From contig QNBX01000009.1 in NCBI GenBank assembly GCA_003644265.1, forward strand, positions 1 to 55,773: a stretch of DNA of 55,773 bases. Direction: 5' to 3'. This stretch comes from Planctomycetota bacterium (GTDB taxonomy: Bacteria > Planctomycetota > B15-G4). Position numbers and translations under genes: made by a program. The notes below the pieces were generated by a model. The model had not been told where the DNA came from, did no database searches, and was given only the letters and a program-made list of their open reading frames with translations. Positions 12,101 through 19,910 of this stretch are shown here, in pieces (positions within the stretch are counted from its first letter, which is position 1; every line of letters begins with the position of its first letter).

Positions 12101-12473
12101 CCAGCCGAGCGCGCAGATACGCGAACGTGCGCGCCGGGTCGAGGTCGTAGCGCAGCAGCGCCTGTCGGTTCTGCATCAGCTCGACGTCGGCGCCGTGGCC
12201 GTGCCGGGCGATCCACTGCTCCAGCACGGCGTCGGCGTCGTGCAGGCGCCCCATGTGCTGCAGCGCCAAGCAGCGGTAGCGGTACCACTCGGGCGAGCCC
12301 GGCACCAGCTGGTCGAGCGCGACCTCGCGCTGACCGGAGAACGCGAAGGCCTCCAGGAACGCCAGCGACTCATCCTGGGCATGGGCGACGGGCGCGAGGC
12401 TCAACGCCGCCAGGAGCGTGAGCAGCCCGGGCACGGTCCTGACACTGCAGCGGTCGATCAGGCGGGCGATCAT
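6189..12473 (-). CDS. Giant exported alpha-2-macroglobulin-like (MG-domain) protein
   Basis: The product has 2094 aa. The ATG at 12473 is chosen because it opens a clear signal peptide (residues 1-32, ending AHA) and has GGAGGG 8 nt upstream; the frame stays open further upstream without such signals. The N-terminal ~400 residues are helical and TPR-like. They are followed by a chain of beta-sandwich domains (about 410-1050) resembling macroglobulin MG domains, a glycine-rich stretch near 1040-1060, a Pro/Gly linker near 1330-1370, further beta and helical repeats, and a conserved-looking C-terminal Ig-like domain ending in PPAR. I found no CxEQ thioester, so it is not a classical trap-type macroglobulin. 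It is convergent with the gene at 6173, only 15 bp apart. The protein is probably periplasmic or surface. The family assignment rests on domain pattern only. Confidence 0.65.
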   Translation of the reverse strand: MIARLIDRCSVRTVPGLLTLLAALSLAPVAHAQDESLAFLEAFAFSGQREVALDQLVPGSPEWYRYRCLALQHMGRLHDADAVLEQWIARHGHGADVELMQNRQALLRYDLDPARTFAYLRARLEPRLDHRRQLPGEQPELPPRLDPSEVDWPAFLTRAEQRPGGLSRNLDPEGLARLLGNDLDDDQLMLVLNALRRADYPGLPELVVRNLTRRGSQSFGSLRVHAELTLAQLQECARLLPALLDQGGFVQAWVARLAAPDHADWRHDVAARGQWLERLLAFTRGLSTNFSSLKAQVLHQQLVHDHALGVHDRELFLEYLSLPRQGALRSDAFTNQHRGRLVQPDQDHGTGLPPIGDDQALLRAYLDVLLRDADGWDAYAAYLDSDALRRIFAETKLLHGVGDGERWYALLDDPEALAALKDRVEIRFAAGSRARFAPDDSVSLEVDLKNVGSLLVRVFELDTFTAYADRGREIDIDVVLDGLLPNDEQLHPIDAPPLRRVRRRFEFPELTGAGVWVLEFVGNGVASRALIHKGRLSLLTRISAAGHVLRVLDDDGQHLPDARVWFGRDEFLPDSQGEVLIPFSHDSPGLKPLVLRHGERASLAQLDHVEESYSLRAAVFVERESLLPRATARVVVRPQLLLDNVVVSLSLLDDVLLVVEATDFEGTTTRQELRDLELDDGTDLVHEISVPERLSLLTVQLTGRVTNLAWDEQQDVAATEVRFPIAAIVPTTAVEAALLGRTSEGYVLDVLGRSGEALAGHALQLSFQHALASEPHSIWLRTDDHGRVVLGELPEIESLRLHDVVTGHDTWNLMPDRVQWPERVHLAHEELLRLPWPVDELRLQRAHVSLLELRGAHVLADHFERLELSHGLLVARDLPVGSYRMLLRPPGLWHELTLEVLPGTRRGGWIVGSERALPAQGTGRLQITQLSTDSDVLTLRLENATESTRVHVTSSRWLPAFDPFELLRAQGSLVPLGVDLPRGESLYAPSRALSDEERYVLERRQAQAFPGNMLDRPTLLLNPWALATSTTDFNALGANSVIGVGVGGGGSRLSGRGMASGRPQGPNSAGGFPDLSFLPEPARTLTNLRPDADGVLRVPLADLGPGHLVQVLAIDGQQTLQRSLSLPEHALEPEDLRLAVPFSEGRTVTEQRRIDVLAPGERAVFEDVSTSAVEVIDTLAGAFSLLSALGDSDGLAPFEPLTRWPQLSREEQLAFYDEHACHELHLFLHHKDPAFFDEVVRPYLTNKRALSFVDRWLLEQDLSAFAEPWAFGQLNVAERILLAQRLPELASTVERELSDSLALRAPDPAAERRRFETALHGGALQGGSAVAAALELGRGLLTGRGKKPTSSHGGHSRAPGDSAPSGGTVPPPTNPAGAAAPGPRVDEVLESTVAADAARRALVRRQLWSGPGDTRLYVEHDYWHRRQHEMDATLVRPNGFWLELAATRGARPFVSARLGEATSHVNEMLLALALLDLPFEAAEHLTTLDDQRFSLEAGGPLLLVRREITDAPRAQAAPPVLVSQGVFRLDDRRRWVNGRYVDRFVTDEYVAGAVYGCQVVVTNPTSAQLELELLLQVPEGAVPVYGGLPTRGLDLSLAAYATQRHELLFYFPRAGSFRHYPAQVALDGEHLTAGEFATRRVVDQPSVTDTDSWEFISQQADAATLWAFLDDANLATLDLERMAWRMGERAFFDQAVAWMRRRQVQAPTLWAYALQHEDADAARAYLQGQLGFVSRCGPSLRSPLLAIDEHERRLYEHVELMPHVNQRVHAVRGRHELLNSELAGQWRALLELLVSRPQLSDADWMAVTYYLLLQGRTAEAVEAYARVSPASVTTPMTYDALGAWLAMSRGAPAEARALAEIWADHPVPRWRARFAQILEHVAEATGHAAQTSEGDDGARVDEYERPWLELELSDGRIELRHEQLTSVELRYTPMDVELLFSTRPFVERSDDGSSLVRPARVDQLPLDPDGSTRVELPARFANSNVLIEARARGLVRRQAHYAHNLSVALFASQGELRVTRASTGELLPAAYVKVYARDGNGRARFHKDGYTDLRGRFDYASITASDVPDPERFALLVMSTSDGAVIREVDPPAR

Positions 12474-12507
12474 GGCGGGGTCCCTCCGTTGCGTTCGAGC
12501 GTCTCTC

Positions 12508-12536
12508 CCTATATGTAACTCGCAGTGAGGCAACAA
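12508..12536 (-). promoter_or_regulatory. Sigma70-like promoter for the macroglobulin-like gene
   Basis: On the minus strand, TTGTTG (12536-12531) is followed after 17 bp by TATAGG (12513-12508). Transcription would begin near 12501, giving a leader of about 28 nt that contains the GGAGGG ribosome site. The AT-rich patch stands out in a very GC-rich background. Confidence 0.5.
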
Positions 12537-12591
12537 TCGGACGCAGAGACTCGCGCCTGCGCTCATCAGGAGCGGCGGCTGGGAGGGACCC

Positions 12592-13956
12592 TCAGACCGC
12601 GCCGTGAGCCAGCATGGCGTCGGCCACGCGCAGGAAACCGGCCAGGTTGGCACCCTTCACGTAGTCGATGGAGCCGTCGGCCTGGCAACCGTGCTCGACA
12701 CACTGCGTGTGGATCGAGTGCATGATCTTGTGCAGGCGCTCGTCGACCTCCGCGCGCGTCCACGTGAGGCGCAGTGAGTTCTGGCTCTGCTCGAGCCCGG
12801 ACACCGCCACGCCGCCGGCGTTGGAGGCCTTGCCCGGCGCGTAGGCCAGGCCCGCCTGCTGGAACAGCTGCACGGCCTCGCGGGTACAGGGCATGTTGGC
12901 ACCCTCGGCCACGGCCCGGCAGCCGTTGGCCAGCAGCTCGCGGGCGTTGTCGGCGTCGAGCTCGTTCTGCAGCGCGCAGGGCAGGGCCAGATCAACGCGC
13001 ACACCCCAGGGCCGCTGGCCCTCCACGAACTGGCAGCCGAAGTGCTCGGCGTACTCACGCACGCGACCCCGGCGCATGAACTTGAGCTCCTTGAGCCAGG
13101 CCAGGCGCTCGCCCCGAATGCCCTCGGGGTCGTAGATGAAGCCGTCACTGTCCGACGCCGTGACCGGCAGGGCGCCCAGCTCCGCCAGCTTCTCGATGGC
13201 AAACAGCGAGACGTTGCCGCTGCCGGAGACCGCCGCGGTCTTGCCGCTCACGTCGTCGCCAATCAGGTCCAGCATGTGCTGCAGGAAGTAGACCGTGCCG
13301 TAGCCGGTGGCCTCGGGACGCACGGCGCTGCCGCCGAACGACGGCCCCTTGCCGGTGAGCACGCCCACGAAGCGGTTCTGGATGCGCTTGTACTGCCCGA
13401 ACAGGTAGCCGATCTCGCGCGCGCCCACGCCGATGTCACCGGCGGGCACGTCCACGTCCTCGCCGATGTGCCGCGACAGCTCGGTCATCATGGCCTGGCA
13501 GAAGCGCATGACCTCGTAGTCGCTCTTGCCCTTGGGGTTGAAGTTGCTGCCACCCTTGGCACCGCCCATGGGCAGCCCCGTCAGGCTGTTCTTGAAGACC
13601 TGCTCGAAGGCCAGGAACTTGAGCGTGTCCAGACGCAGCCCTTTCATGAAACGCAGGCCGCCCTTGTACGGGCCGATGGCGTTGTTCATCTGCACGCGCC
13701 AGGCGCGCTCGGCGCGGATGCGCTTGCGGTCGTCCTGCCAGGTGACCCGGAAGATGACGACCCGATCCGGCTCGGTCATGCGCTCCAGGATCTCCGCCTT
13801 GTGGTACTCGGGGTGGGCCAGCGTGAACGGCACCACCGCCTCGGCCACTTCGCGCACCGCCTGCTGGAACTCGCGCTCGTAGGGGTTGCGACGCTTGAAG
13901 CCGTTCATGAAGCGTTGCAGCTGACGTTCGGCCTCGGTTGCCTTGTGATCGGGCAC
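12592..13956 (-). CDS. gdhA: NADP-type glutamate dehydrogenase
   Basis: The 454-aa product aligns by eye over its full length with E. coli GdhA (447 aa). It interconverts 2-oxoglutarate plus ammonium and L-glutamate in the cytoplasm. Diagnostic segments are IGPYKGGLRF, the catalytic-lysine loop PMGGAKGGSNF, VPAGDIGVG, FGGSAVRPEATGYG, the Rossmann glycine motif SGSGNV, and the C-terminal GANLAGFLRVADAMLA. The GTG at 13956 matches the usual N-terminal length; a GTG at 13968 is an alternative, and neither has a strong Shine-Dalgarno. It is divergent from the RND operon across a 346-bp region with a perfect dyad. Confidence 0.96.
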   Translation of the reverse strand: MPDHKATEAERQLQRFMNGFKRRNPYEREFQQAVREVAEAVVPFTLAHPEYHKAEILERMTEPDRVVIFRVTWQDDRKRIRAERAWRVQMNNAIGPYKGGLRFMKGLRLDTLKFLAFEQVFKNSLTGLPMGGAKGGSNFNPKGKSDYEVMRFCQAMMTELSRHIGEDVDVPAGDIGVGAREIGYLFGQYKRIQNRFVGVLTGKGPSFGGSAVRPEATGYGTVYFLQHMLDLIGDDVSGKTAAVSGSGNVSLFAIEKLAELGALPVTASDSDGFIYDPEGIRGERLAWLKELKFMRRGRVREYAEHFGCQFVEGQRPWGVRVDLALPCALQNELDADNARELLANGCRAVAEGANMPCTREAVQLFQQAGLAYAPGKASNAGGVAVSGLEQSQNSLRLTWTRAEVDERLHKIMHSIHTQCVEHGCQADGSIDYVKGANLAGFLRVADAMLAHGAV

Positions 13957-14302
13957 GGCGGCTCTCACTTGTGCGAGGGGGAGCGGGCAGACACCGGAGC
14001 GAGGCCCCGGAGCGGGCCCCGGATCGTACCCACTGGAGGCGGCGCCCGGGCAGCCATCCCGGAGGCGCTCGTGCCCGCCTCCGGCACCCCTCGGCCCGGG
14101 CGAGCGCGCTCGCACGCTGTGGGATGAGCGGGCGCACTCGCCGGCCGGTGAGCGAGCGCACCGGCCGGCCGGGCGCTGGGCGAGCGGGCTCTTCGGCGCG
14201 TGATCCGAAGCGGGCTCGCGGGTACCCTCTTGGGTTGCTGGACCCGTCTCGTGGCCGCCGGCTGCAGCCCGCAACCGCCCGCCATGACCAGGAGAAGAGA
14301 CC
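13957..14302. other. Divergent intergenic region between gdhA and the RND operon
   Basis: This 346-bp region should hold both promoters. I see no convincing -35/-10 pair, which is common in GC-rich DNA. It contains a perfect 11-bp inverted repeat at 14140-14169 and a 6-bp dyad CTTCGG/CCGAAG at 14191-14210, the latter flanked by direct GCGGGCT copies. No gene is supported here. Confidence 0.6.
14140..14169. promoter_or_regulatory. Perfect 11-bp inverted repeat, candidate operator or hairpin
   Basis: GCCGGCCGGTG (14140-14150) and CACCGGCCGGC (14159-14169) are exact reverse complements around the 8-nt centre AGCGAGCG. The dyad lies upstream of both gdhA and the efflux operon. It could be an operator or an RNA hairpin. 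No regulator gene is adjacent. Confidence 0.45.
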
Positions 14303-15475
14303 ATGTCGTTGTGCCCCTCCCGAGAAGCCCTGCTGCTGTCGGCGCTCGCGCTGCTTCCCATCGCCTGTGAGGAGCCCAACGAGTACGTGGCTCCTCCCCC
14401 GCCCAGCGTGACCGTGGCCCAGCCGGAGCAGCGCGTCGTCACCGACTACCTGGAGTTCACGGGACGCATGGTGTCGTTTGCCGAGGCCGATCTGGTGGCT
14501 CGCGTCGAGGGCGTGCTGGAGACCGTCGACTTCAAGGACGGCGACCTGGTCCAGGCCGGTCAGCTCCTGTTCACCATCGATGACAGCGAGTACCTGGCGG
14601 ACGTGCAGAGCGCCGAGGCCAAGCTGGCGGGCACCGTGGCCTCCCTGGCCCTGGCCGAGGCCACCTTGACCCGCAAGCAGAAGGCCGCCGAGACCAACGC
14701 GGTCAGCGAGATCGACGTGCTGGAGGCCCAGGCCGAGCAGGACGGCGCCGAGGCCGACAAGCTGGGCGCAGAGGCAGACCTGGTCCGCGCTCGGCTCGAC
14801 CTGGAGTGGACCCGCGTGCTGGCGCCCTTCGACGGGCGCATGAGCCGCAGCCTGGTCGACCCGGGCAACCTGGTGGGCGCGAACGAGCGCACCGTGCTGG
14901 CGCGTATCGTCCAGGCCGACCCGATCTTCGCCGAGTTCGACATGAACGAACGCGACCTGCTGCGCCTGATCCGGCGCAAGTCGGAGCGGGGCGGCGGAGC
15001 CGACCTGAAGGCCGAGCTGGAGCAGTTCCGCACGCGGTCGCTCGAGTTGGGCCTCGCCAACAACGAGGACTACCCCTACTCCGGCACCATCCACTACGCC
15101 GACCCCGACGTCGACCCGGGCACGGGCACCTTGCTCCTGCGCGGCATCTTTGACAACCCGATCCCGCGCAAGCTCATCCCGGGTGTCTTCGCGCGGGTGC
15201 GCACGCCGCTCGACGAGCGCGAGGCCTTGCTGCTGCCTGAGTCCGCGCTGGGTACCGACCAGGCCGGCAAGTACGCCCTGATCGTGGGCAAGGACGGCAT
15301 CGTCGAGCACCGCCCGGTGGTGCTGGGCATGGCCGAGCACGGCATGGTGGTCATCGAGAAGGGCCTCGGGCCCTACGACCAGGTGGTGGTCAAGGGCCTG
15401 CTCCGCGCTCGCCCCGGCAGCCAGGTCTCGGCTCACACCGAAGGTGGCAGCGCACCCGCCACCGACGCGCGCTGA
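14303..15475 (+). CDS. RND efflux periplasmic adaptor (membrane fusion) lipoprotein
   Basis: This 390-aa protein has a lipoprotein signal ending LPIAC (Cys22). It then shows the AcrA/MexA architecture: a biotinyl-lipoyl half-motif, a helical hairpin (about 95-165, AEAKL through ARLDLEWTRV), the second lipoyl half with APFDGRMSRSLVDPGNLVG, a beta-barrel, and a membrane-proximal domain. It bridges the inner-membrane pump to an outer-membrane channel. AGGAGA precedes the ATG. The pump gene follows after 18 bp, so the two form an operon. Confidence 0.94.
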   Translation: MSLCPSREALLLSALALLPIACEEPNEYVAPPPPSVTVAQPEQRVVTDYLEFTGRMVSFAEADLVARVEGVLETVDFKDGDLVQAGQLLFTIDDSEYLADVQSAEAKLAGTVASLALAEATLTRKQKAAETNAVSEIDVLEAQAEQDGAEADKLGAEADLVRARLDLEWTRVLAPFDGRMSRSLVDPGNLVGANERTVLARIVQADPIFAEFDMNERDLLRLIRRKSERGGGADLKAELEQFRTRSLELGLANNEDYPYSGTIHYADPDVDPGTGTLLLRGIFDNPIPRKLIPGVFARVRTPLDEREALLLPESALGTDQAGKYALIVGKDGIVEHRPVVLGMAEHGMVVIEKGLGPYDQVVVKGLLRARPGSQVSAHTEGGSAPATDAR

Positions 15476-15493
15476 AGATCGGAGGAACGCACC

Positions 15494-18400
15494 GTGCTTT
15501 CACGCTTCTTCATTGAGCGCCCGATCTTCGCCACCGTCCTGGCCATCATGATGGTCCTGGCCGGCTCCGTTTCGGTGTTCACCCTGCCCGTGGCGCAGTA
15601 CCCGAACATCGCGCCTCCCACCGTCGAGGTCACCACCGTCTACCCGGGCGCCAACGCCCGCGTGGTCGCGGAGACCGTGGCCGCGCCCATCGAGCAGGAG
15701 GTCAACGGCGTCGAGAACATGCTCTACATGAGCTCGACCTGCACCAACGACGGCAACTACACGCTGACGATCACGTTCGACGTGGGCACCAACCTCGACA
15801 TCGCGTCGGTGCTGGTGCAGAACCGCGTGGCCATCGCCATGGCCACGCTGCCCGATGACGTGACGCGCCAGGGCGTCGTGACCGAGAAGAAGTCCAGCGA
15901 GATCGTGCAGTTCATCGCGCTGACCAGCCAGGACGGCACGTACGACGAGGTCTTCCTTGCCAACTACCTGACGCTGCGCGTCACGGATGAGATCTCACGC
16001 ATCGTGGGCGTGGGCGACGCCGTGGCCTTCGGCGGCGCCGACTACTCCATGCGCGTGTGGCTCGATCCGTTCAAGCTCAAGTCGCGCTCGCTCACCACCG
16101 AGGACGTGCTCGACGCCATCCGCGAGCAGAACGTGCAGGTGGCCGCGGGCCAGATCGGCGCCCCGCCGGCGCCCGACACTCAGGCCTTCCAGCTCACCAT
16201 CAACACGCTGGGTCGCCTCGAGGACGTCTCCCAGTTCGAGGACATCATCGTCAAGACCGGCGAGAGCGGTCGGGTGACGCGCCTGTCGGACGTGGCCCGC
16301 CTCGAGTTGGGCGGCGAGAACTACGACATGTTCGCCCAGGTGAAGGGGAGGGTCTCGGCGGCCCTGGCCATCTACCTGTTGCCGGGGGCCAACTCCCTCG
16401 ACATGGCCGACAACGTACGCGCCACCATGGAGCGCCTGGCCCTCGACTTCCCCGAGGGCATGGAATACGACATCCCGTTCGACACGACGCTGTTCGTGCG
16501 CTCGTCCATCGACGAGGTGTTCACCACGCTGTGGCAGGCGGCCCTGCTGGTGTTCCTGGTGATCTTCGTGTTCCTGGGCGACTGGCGCGCGTCGCTGGTG
16601 CCGGCGGCCACCATCCCCGTCTCGCTGATCGCGACCTTCGCGGTCATGGCGGGCCTGGGCTTCTCCATCAACCTGACCACGCTGTTCGGCCTGGTGCTGG
16701 TGATCGGCATCGTGGTGGACGACGCCATCGTGGTGGTGGAGAACACCAGCCGCCTGATCGAGAACGGCATGGCGCCGCGAGCCGCCGCCATCCAGGCCAT
16801 GGAGGAGGTCACCGGCCCGGTCATCGCCACCACCCTGGTGCTGCTGGCGGTGTTCATCCCCACCGCCTTCCTGCCGGGCATCACGGGCGAGCTGTACCGC
16901 CAGTTCGGCCTGACCATCAGCGCGGCCACGGTCTTCAGCTCGATCAACGCGCTGACCCTGAGCCCCGCGCTGTGCGCCCTGCTGCTGCGCAAGGCACCCG
17001 ACCAGAAGAACATCTTCTTCCGCACCTTCGACGCGTGCTTCGCATGGGTCGAGAGGGGCTACGGCGCCATCGTCGCCGCCATGATCCGCAAGTCGTTCTT
17101 CTCCATGCTGATCTTTGGCGGAGTGGTCTTCTTCGCCATCTCCGGCTTCGCGCGCCTGCCCACGGGCTTCCTGCCCGAAGAGGATCAAGGCTACGTCATC
17201 TCCGGCTTCCAGCTGCCTGACGCCGCGTCCCAGGGGCGCACGCGCGAGCTCATCTCGCAGGTCAACAACATCCTCAAGCGCGCCCCCGGCGTGGAGTCCT
17301 GGTTCACGCTGGGCGGCTTCTCGATCCTCGACAACGCCCAGGCCTCCAACGCCGCCGCGACCTGGATCATGCTCAAGCCCTTCGAAGAGCGCGATGTGGC
17401 CGCGCCCGAGGTCCTGACCTGGATCCGCCAGCAGTTCGCCGGCATCGAGGACGGCAACTCGTTCGCCTTCAACCCGCCGACCATCTCCGGCCTCGGTTCG
17501 GTGGGCGGCTTCCAGATGGAGCTGCAGGACAAGGGCGGCGTGGGCTTCGGCACCTTGCAGCAGGTCGCGCAGGAGATGGCGGCAGACGGCAACACCCAGT
17601 CAGAGCTGCAGGGTCTCAACTCGACCTTCCGCGCCAGCGTGCCCCAGCTCTTCGTGGACATCGACCGCACCCAGGCCAAGTCCATGGGCGTCCCGCTCAA
17701 CTCGGTCTTCAGCACGTTGCAGGCCTACCTCGGCAGCGCCTACGTCAACGACTTCAACAAGTTCGGGCGCACCTACCAGGTGAAGGTCCAGGCCGACCAC
17801 GCCTTCCGTCAGGAGCCGGAGTCCATCCGCCGGCTGGACGTGCGCAATGAGCAGGGCGACATGGTGCCCATGGGCGCCATCGCCAGCGTGCGCGGCGACT
17901 TCGGCCCGCAGATCGTGCGGCGCTACAACCTCTACCCGGCCGCTTCCATCAACGGCAACCCGGCGGCGGGTGTCTCGTCTGGTGAAGCCATGACGCTCAT
18001 GGAAAACATGGGCGACGAGAAGCTGCCGGCCTCCATGGGCTACGACTGGACCGGACTCAGCTACCAGGAGAAGCAGGTGGGCAGCGAGTCCATCATGATC
18101 TTCGGCCTGGCGCTGATCATGGTCTTCCTGGTGCTGGCGGCGCAGTACGAGAGCTGGACCGCTCCCATCTCCATCGTGCTGTCCGTGCCCTGCGCCCTGA
18201 TCGGCGTGGTGCTCGCCGTGGGCTCGCGCGGCATGAGCAACGACGTGTACACACAGATCGGCATCGTGCTGCTGATCGGCCTGGCCAGCAAGGCGTCCAT
18301 CCTGATCGTCGAGTTCGCCCGCGAGCTGCGCGGCGAGGGCAAGACCATCATCGAGGCAGCCACCGAGGCGGCCAAGCTGCGCTTCCGCCCGCTGCTCATG

Positions 18401-18646
18401 ACGACCATCTCGTTCGTGTTCGGCACCCTGCCGCTGCTGGTGGCATCAGGCGCCGGCGCCGGCAGTCGTCAGGCCGTGGGCACCGCGGTGTTCGGCGGCA
18501 TGCTCAGCGCCACGTTCCTGGCCGTGATCTTCGTGCCCGTGTTCTTCCGCGTGTTCCAGGGCTTCGGCGAGAAGGTCTTCGGCGAGAAGGTGATCGGCGC
18601 GCGGGCGCCCGAGGACGTCGGCGAGCCCGCAAGCAGCGCGAGCTGA
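15494..18646 (+). CDS. RND multidrug efflux pump, HAE1 (AcrB/MexB) family
   Basis: This 1050-aa inner-membrane proton/drug antiporter begins at a GTG preceded by GGAGGA. The AcrB layout is complete: TM1 (FFIERPIFATVLAIMMVLAG), two large periplasmic loops and twelve membrane helices. The proton-relay residues are present, with Asp409-Asp410 in IGIVVDDAIVVVEN and Lys933 in ASKASILIVEFA. The C-terminus is GAGAGSRQAVGTAVFGGM followed by a short soluble tail. The substrate is not predictable. No TolC-like gene follows, because the next gene is convergent. Confidence 0.97.
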   Translation: MLSRFFIERPIFATVLAIMMVLAGSVSVFTLPVAQYPNIAPPTVEVTTVYPGANARVVAETVAAPIEQEVNGVENMLYMSSTCTNDGNYTLTITFDVGTNLDIASVLVQNRVAIAMATLPDDVTRQGVVTEKKSSEIVQFIALTSQDGTYDEVFLANYLTLRVTDEISRIVGVGDAVAFGGADYSMRVWLDPFKLKSRSLTTEDVLDAIREQNVQVAAGQIGAPPAPDTQAFQLTINTLGRLEDVSQFEDIIVKTGESGRVTRLSDVARLELGGENYDMFAQVKGRVSAALAIYLLPGANSLDMADNVRATMERLALDFPEGMEYDIPFDTTLFVRSSIDEVFTTLWQAALLVFLVIFVFLGDWRASLVPAATIPVSLIATFAVMAGLGFSINLTTLFGLVLVIGIVVDDAIVVVENTSRLIENGMAPRAAAIQAMEEVTGPVIATTLVLLAVFIPTAFLPGITGELYRQFGLTISAATVFSSINALTLSPALCALLLRKAPDQKNIFFRTFDACFAWVERGYGAIVAAMIRKSFFSMLIFGGVVFFAISGFARLPTGFLPEEDQGYVISGFQLPDAASQGRTRELISQVNNILKRAPGVESWFTLGGFSILDNAQASNAAATWIMLKPFEERDVAAPEVLTWIRQQFAGIEDGNSFAFNPPTISGLGSVGGFQMELQDKGGVGFGTLQQVAQEMAADGNTQSELQGLNSTFRASVPQLFVDIDRTQAKSMGVPLNSVFSTLQAYLGSAYVNDFNKFGRTYQVKVQADHAFRQEPESIRRLDVRNEQGDMVPMGAIASVRGDFGPQIVRRYNLYPAASINGNPAAGVSSGEAMTLMENMGDEKLPASMGYDWTGLSYQEKQVGSESIMIFGLALIMVFLVLAAQYESWTAPISIVLSVPCALIGVVLAVGSRGMSNDVYTQIGIVLLIGLASKASILIVEFARELRGEGKTIIEAATEAAKLRFRPLLMTTISFVFGTLPLLVASGAGAGSRQAVGTAVFGGMLSATFLAVIFVPVFFRVFQGFGEKVFGEKVIGARAPEDVGEPASSAS

Positions 18647-18661
18647 GGGCGCGGCGACACC

Positions 18662-18701
18662 GGGGCGGCGCGTGCCCCAGCGCAGGCTGATCGCTGATCA
18701 G
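18662..18701. terminator. Weak hairpins between convergent genes
   Basis: The 63-bp gap between the convergent pump and TPR genes holds GGGGC/GCCCC (18662-18678) and CTGATC/GATCAG (18687-18701). Either could act as a terminator in both directions. No T-tract is present. Confidence 0.3.
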
Positions 18702-18709
18702 GACGGCGC

Positions 18710-19792
18710 TCAGCGGGCGAGCAGCTCCCGGAAGTCGTCACGCAGCCTCGCGCTGGTGAAGTCGGTGTCGTCCTGTGCCATCTCGACGTAGGCCTCGTCG
18801 AACTCGATGCACACGCGCAGCGCCTCCAGCGACTGCTCGAAGCGCTCGCTCATGGCCAAAGAGCAGGCCAGGTTGTAGCCGCTCTGCGCGGCGGGTCCGC
18901 CCTGCTCCATGCTGTTGGCCAGCTCCACGGCGCGCCGCAACACGGGCACGCCCTGGTCGTCCTTGCGCTGAGCGATGAGCGAGAGGCCAAGCCCGTCGAG
19001 CGCGGCCCAGACCATGCCCGGACCGCCGGGGAGCAGGTCGGCGCCCTCATCATGCAGGGACATCGCGCGGGCATAGCCCTGCTCCGCCCGGGGCCAGTTC
19101 TGCTGACCTATGGCGAACTCCCCGGCGAGGTAGTTCGCCATCGAGTGTCCGGCGAAGGCCTCGGCGTTGGCGTCGATGACGGCCAGGGCGGCGGGCTCAC
19201 CCTGCTCCTGCGCCGCCGCAAAGACCTCGCTGAGCAGCGGCGCCAGGGCGATCCACGTGTGCGGGATGTGAAGGCCGGACACCTCGTTCAGGGCGTCGCG
19301 CAGCCAGTCGCCGGTGGGATCGCCCCAGTCGAAGGACAGCAGCAGCAGGAACTCGCCCGACACGAGCATGTTCTCGGGGTGTCTCTCCGTGGGCTGGCCG
19401 TCCTCGCCCCACAGCAGACCGCCCAGCATTTCGCGCACGTCGTCGGGGACGCCGCGCTCGTAGCGCAGCACCGCGTAGCCGCCCTGGAACCTGGGTTCTC
19501 CCTCTCGGGCCGTGGACCAGACCTGCGTGACCACGGCGTCCGGCGCCGGCAACACGCTGTGGGTCGTCGGGTCCTTGATGAAGGTCCGGGCCTGCACGGA
19601 GATGGCGTGGAAGCCCTCTGCGCGCGTCACGCCCTCGGGCAGCGTGAGCCCGGGCAGGGTCCAGGCCTCCAGGGTGGTGGGCGCCTTCACGGCCGGACTC
19701 GCGCGGACAGGGGCCGGCTCGTCTTGGGGCGCGACGGTCAGCGCAGCGCCCCAGGTGGCGGCACACAGGGTCATCAGGATCGTTGCGATCAC
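18710..19792 (-). CDS. Secreted TPR-like protein of unknown role
   Basis: The protein has 360 aa. It starts at a GTG preceded by an excellent GAGGAGGAGAG Shine-Dalgarno and has a signal peptide (about 1-21). The N-terminal half is of mixed fold and not recognised. The C-terminal ~150 residues form tandem TPR-like helices with motifs such as GYARAMSLHDEGADL and SGYNLACSLAMSERFEQSLEALR. It is probably periplasmic. It lies 118 bp downstream of the P-type ATPase in the same direction. No catalytic motif was seen. Confidence 0.7.
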   Translation of the reverse strand: MIATILMTLCAATWGAALTVAPQDEPAPVRASPAVKAPTTLEAWTLPGLTLPEGVTRAEGFHAISVQARTFIKDPTTHSVLPAPDAVVTQVWSTAREGEPRFQGGYAVLRYERGVPDDVREMLGGLLWGEDGQPTERHPENMLVSGEFLLLLSFDWGDPTGDWLRDALNEVSGLHIPHTWIALAPLLSEVFAAAQEQGEPAALAVIDANAEAFAGHSMANYLAGEFAIGQQNWPRAEQGYARAMSLHDEGADLLPGGPGMVWAALDGLGLSLIAQRKDDQGVPVLRRAVELANSMEQGGPAAQSGYNLACSLAMSERFEQSLEALRVCIEFDEAYVEMAQDDTDFTSARLRDDFRELLAR

Positions 19793-19910
19793 GGCTCTCC
19801 TCCTCGGGTGGTCTCGCTGCGTTCACAGCGCCGCCGAGCATACGCGGCCGTCCAGGATGGCGTCATGTGGCGGCGGCGTGCTCAGCCGTGGCTGTCGTCC
19901 GCCCTCCCGC

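Noticed and set aside
8409..12518. A 1369-codon open frame on the plus strand opposite the macroglobulin-like gene.
   Set aside because: It is a GC-skew shadow: composition is Arg/Gln/Gly/His-rich without domains, and the opposite frame has a signal peptide, ribosome site and promoter.
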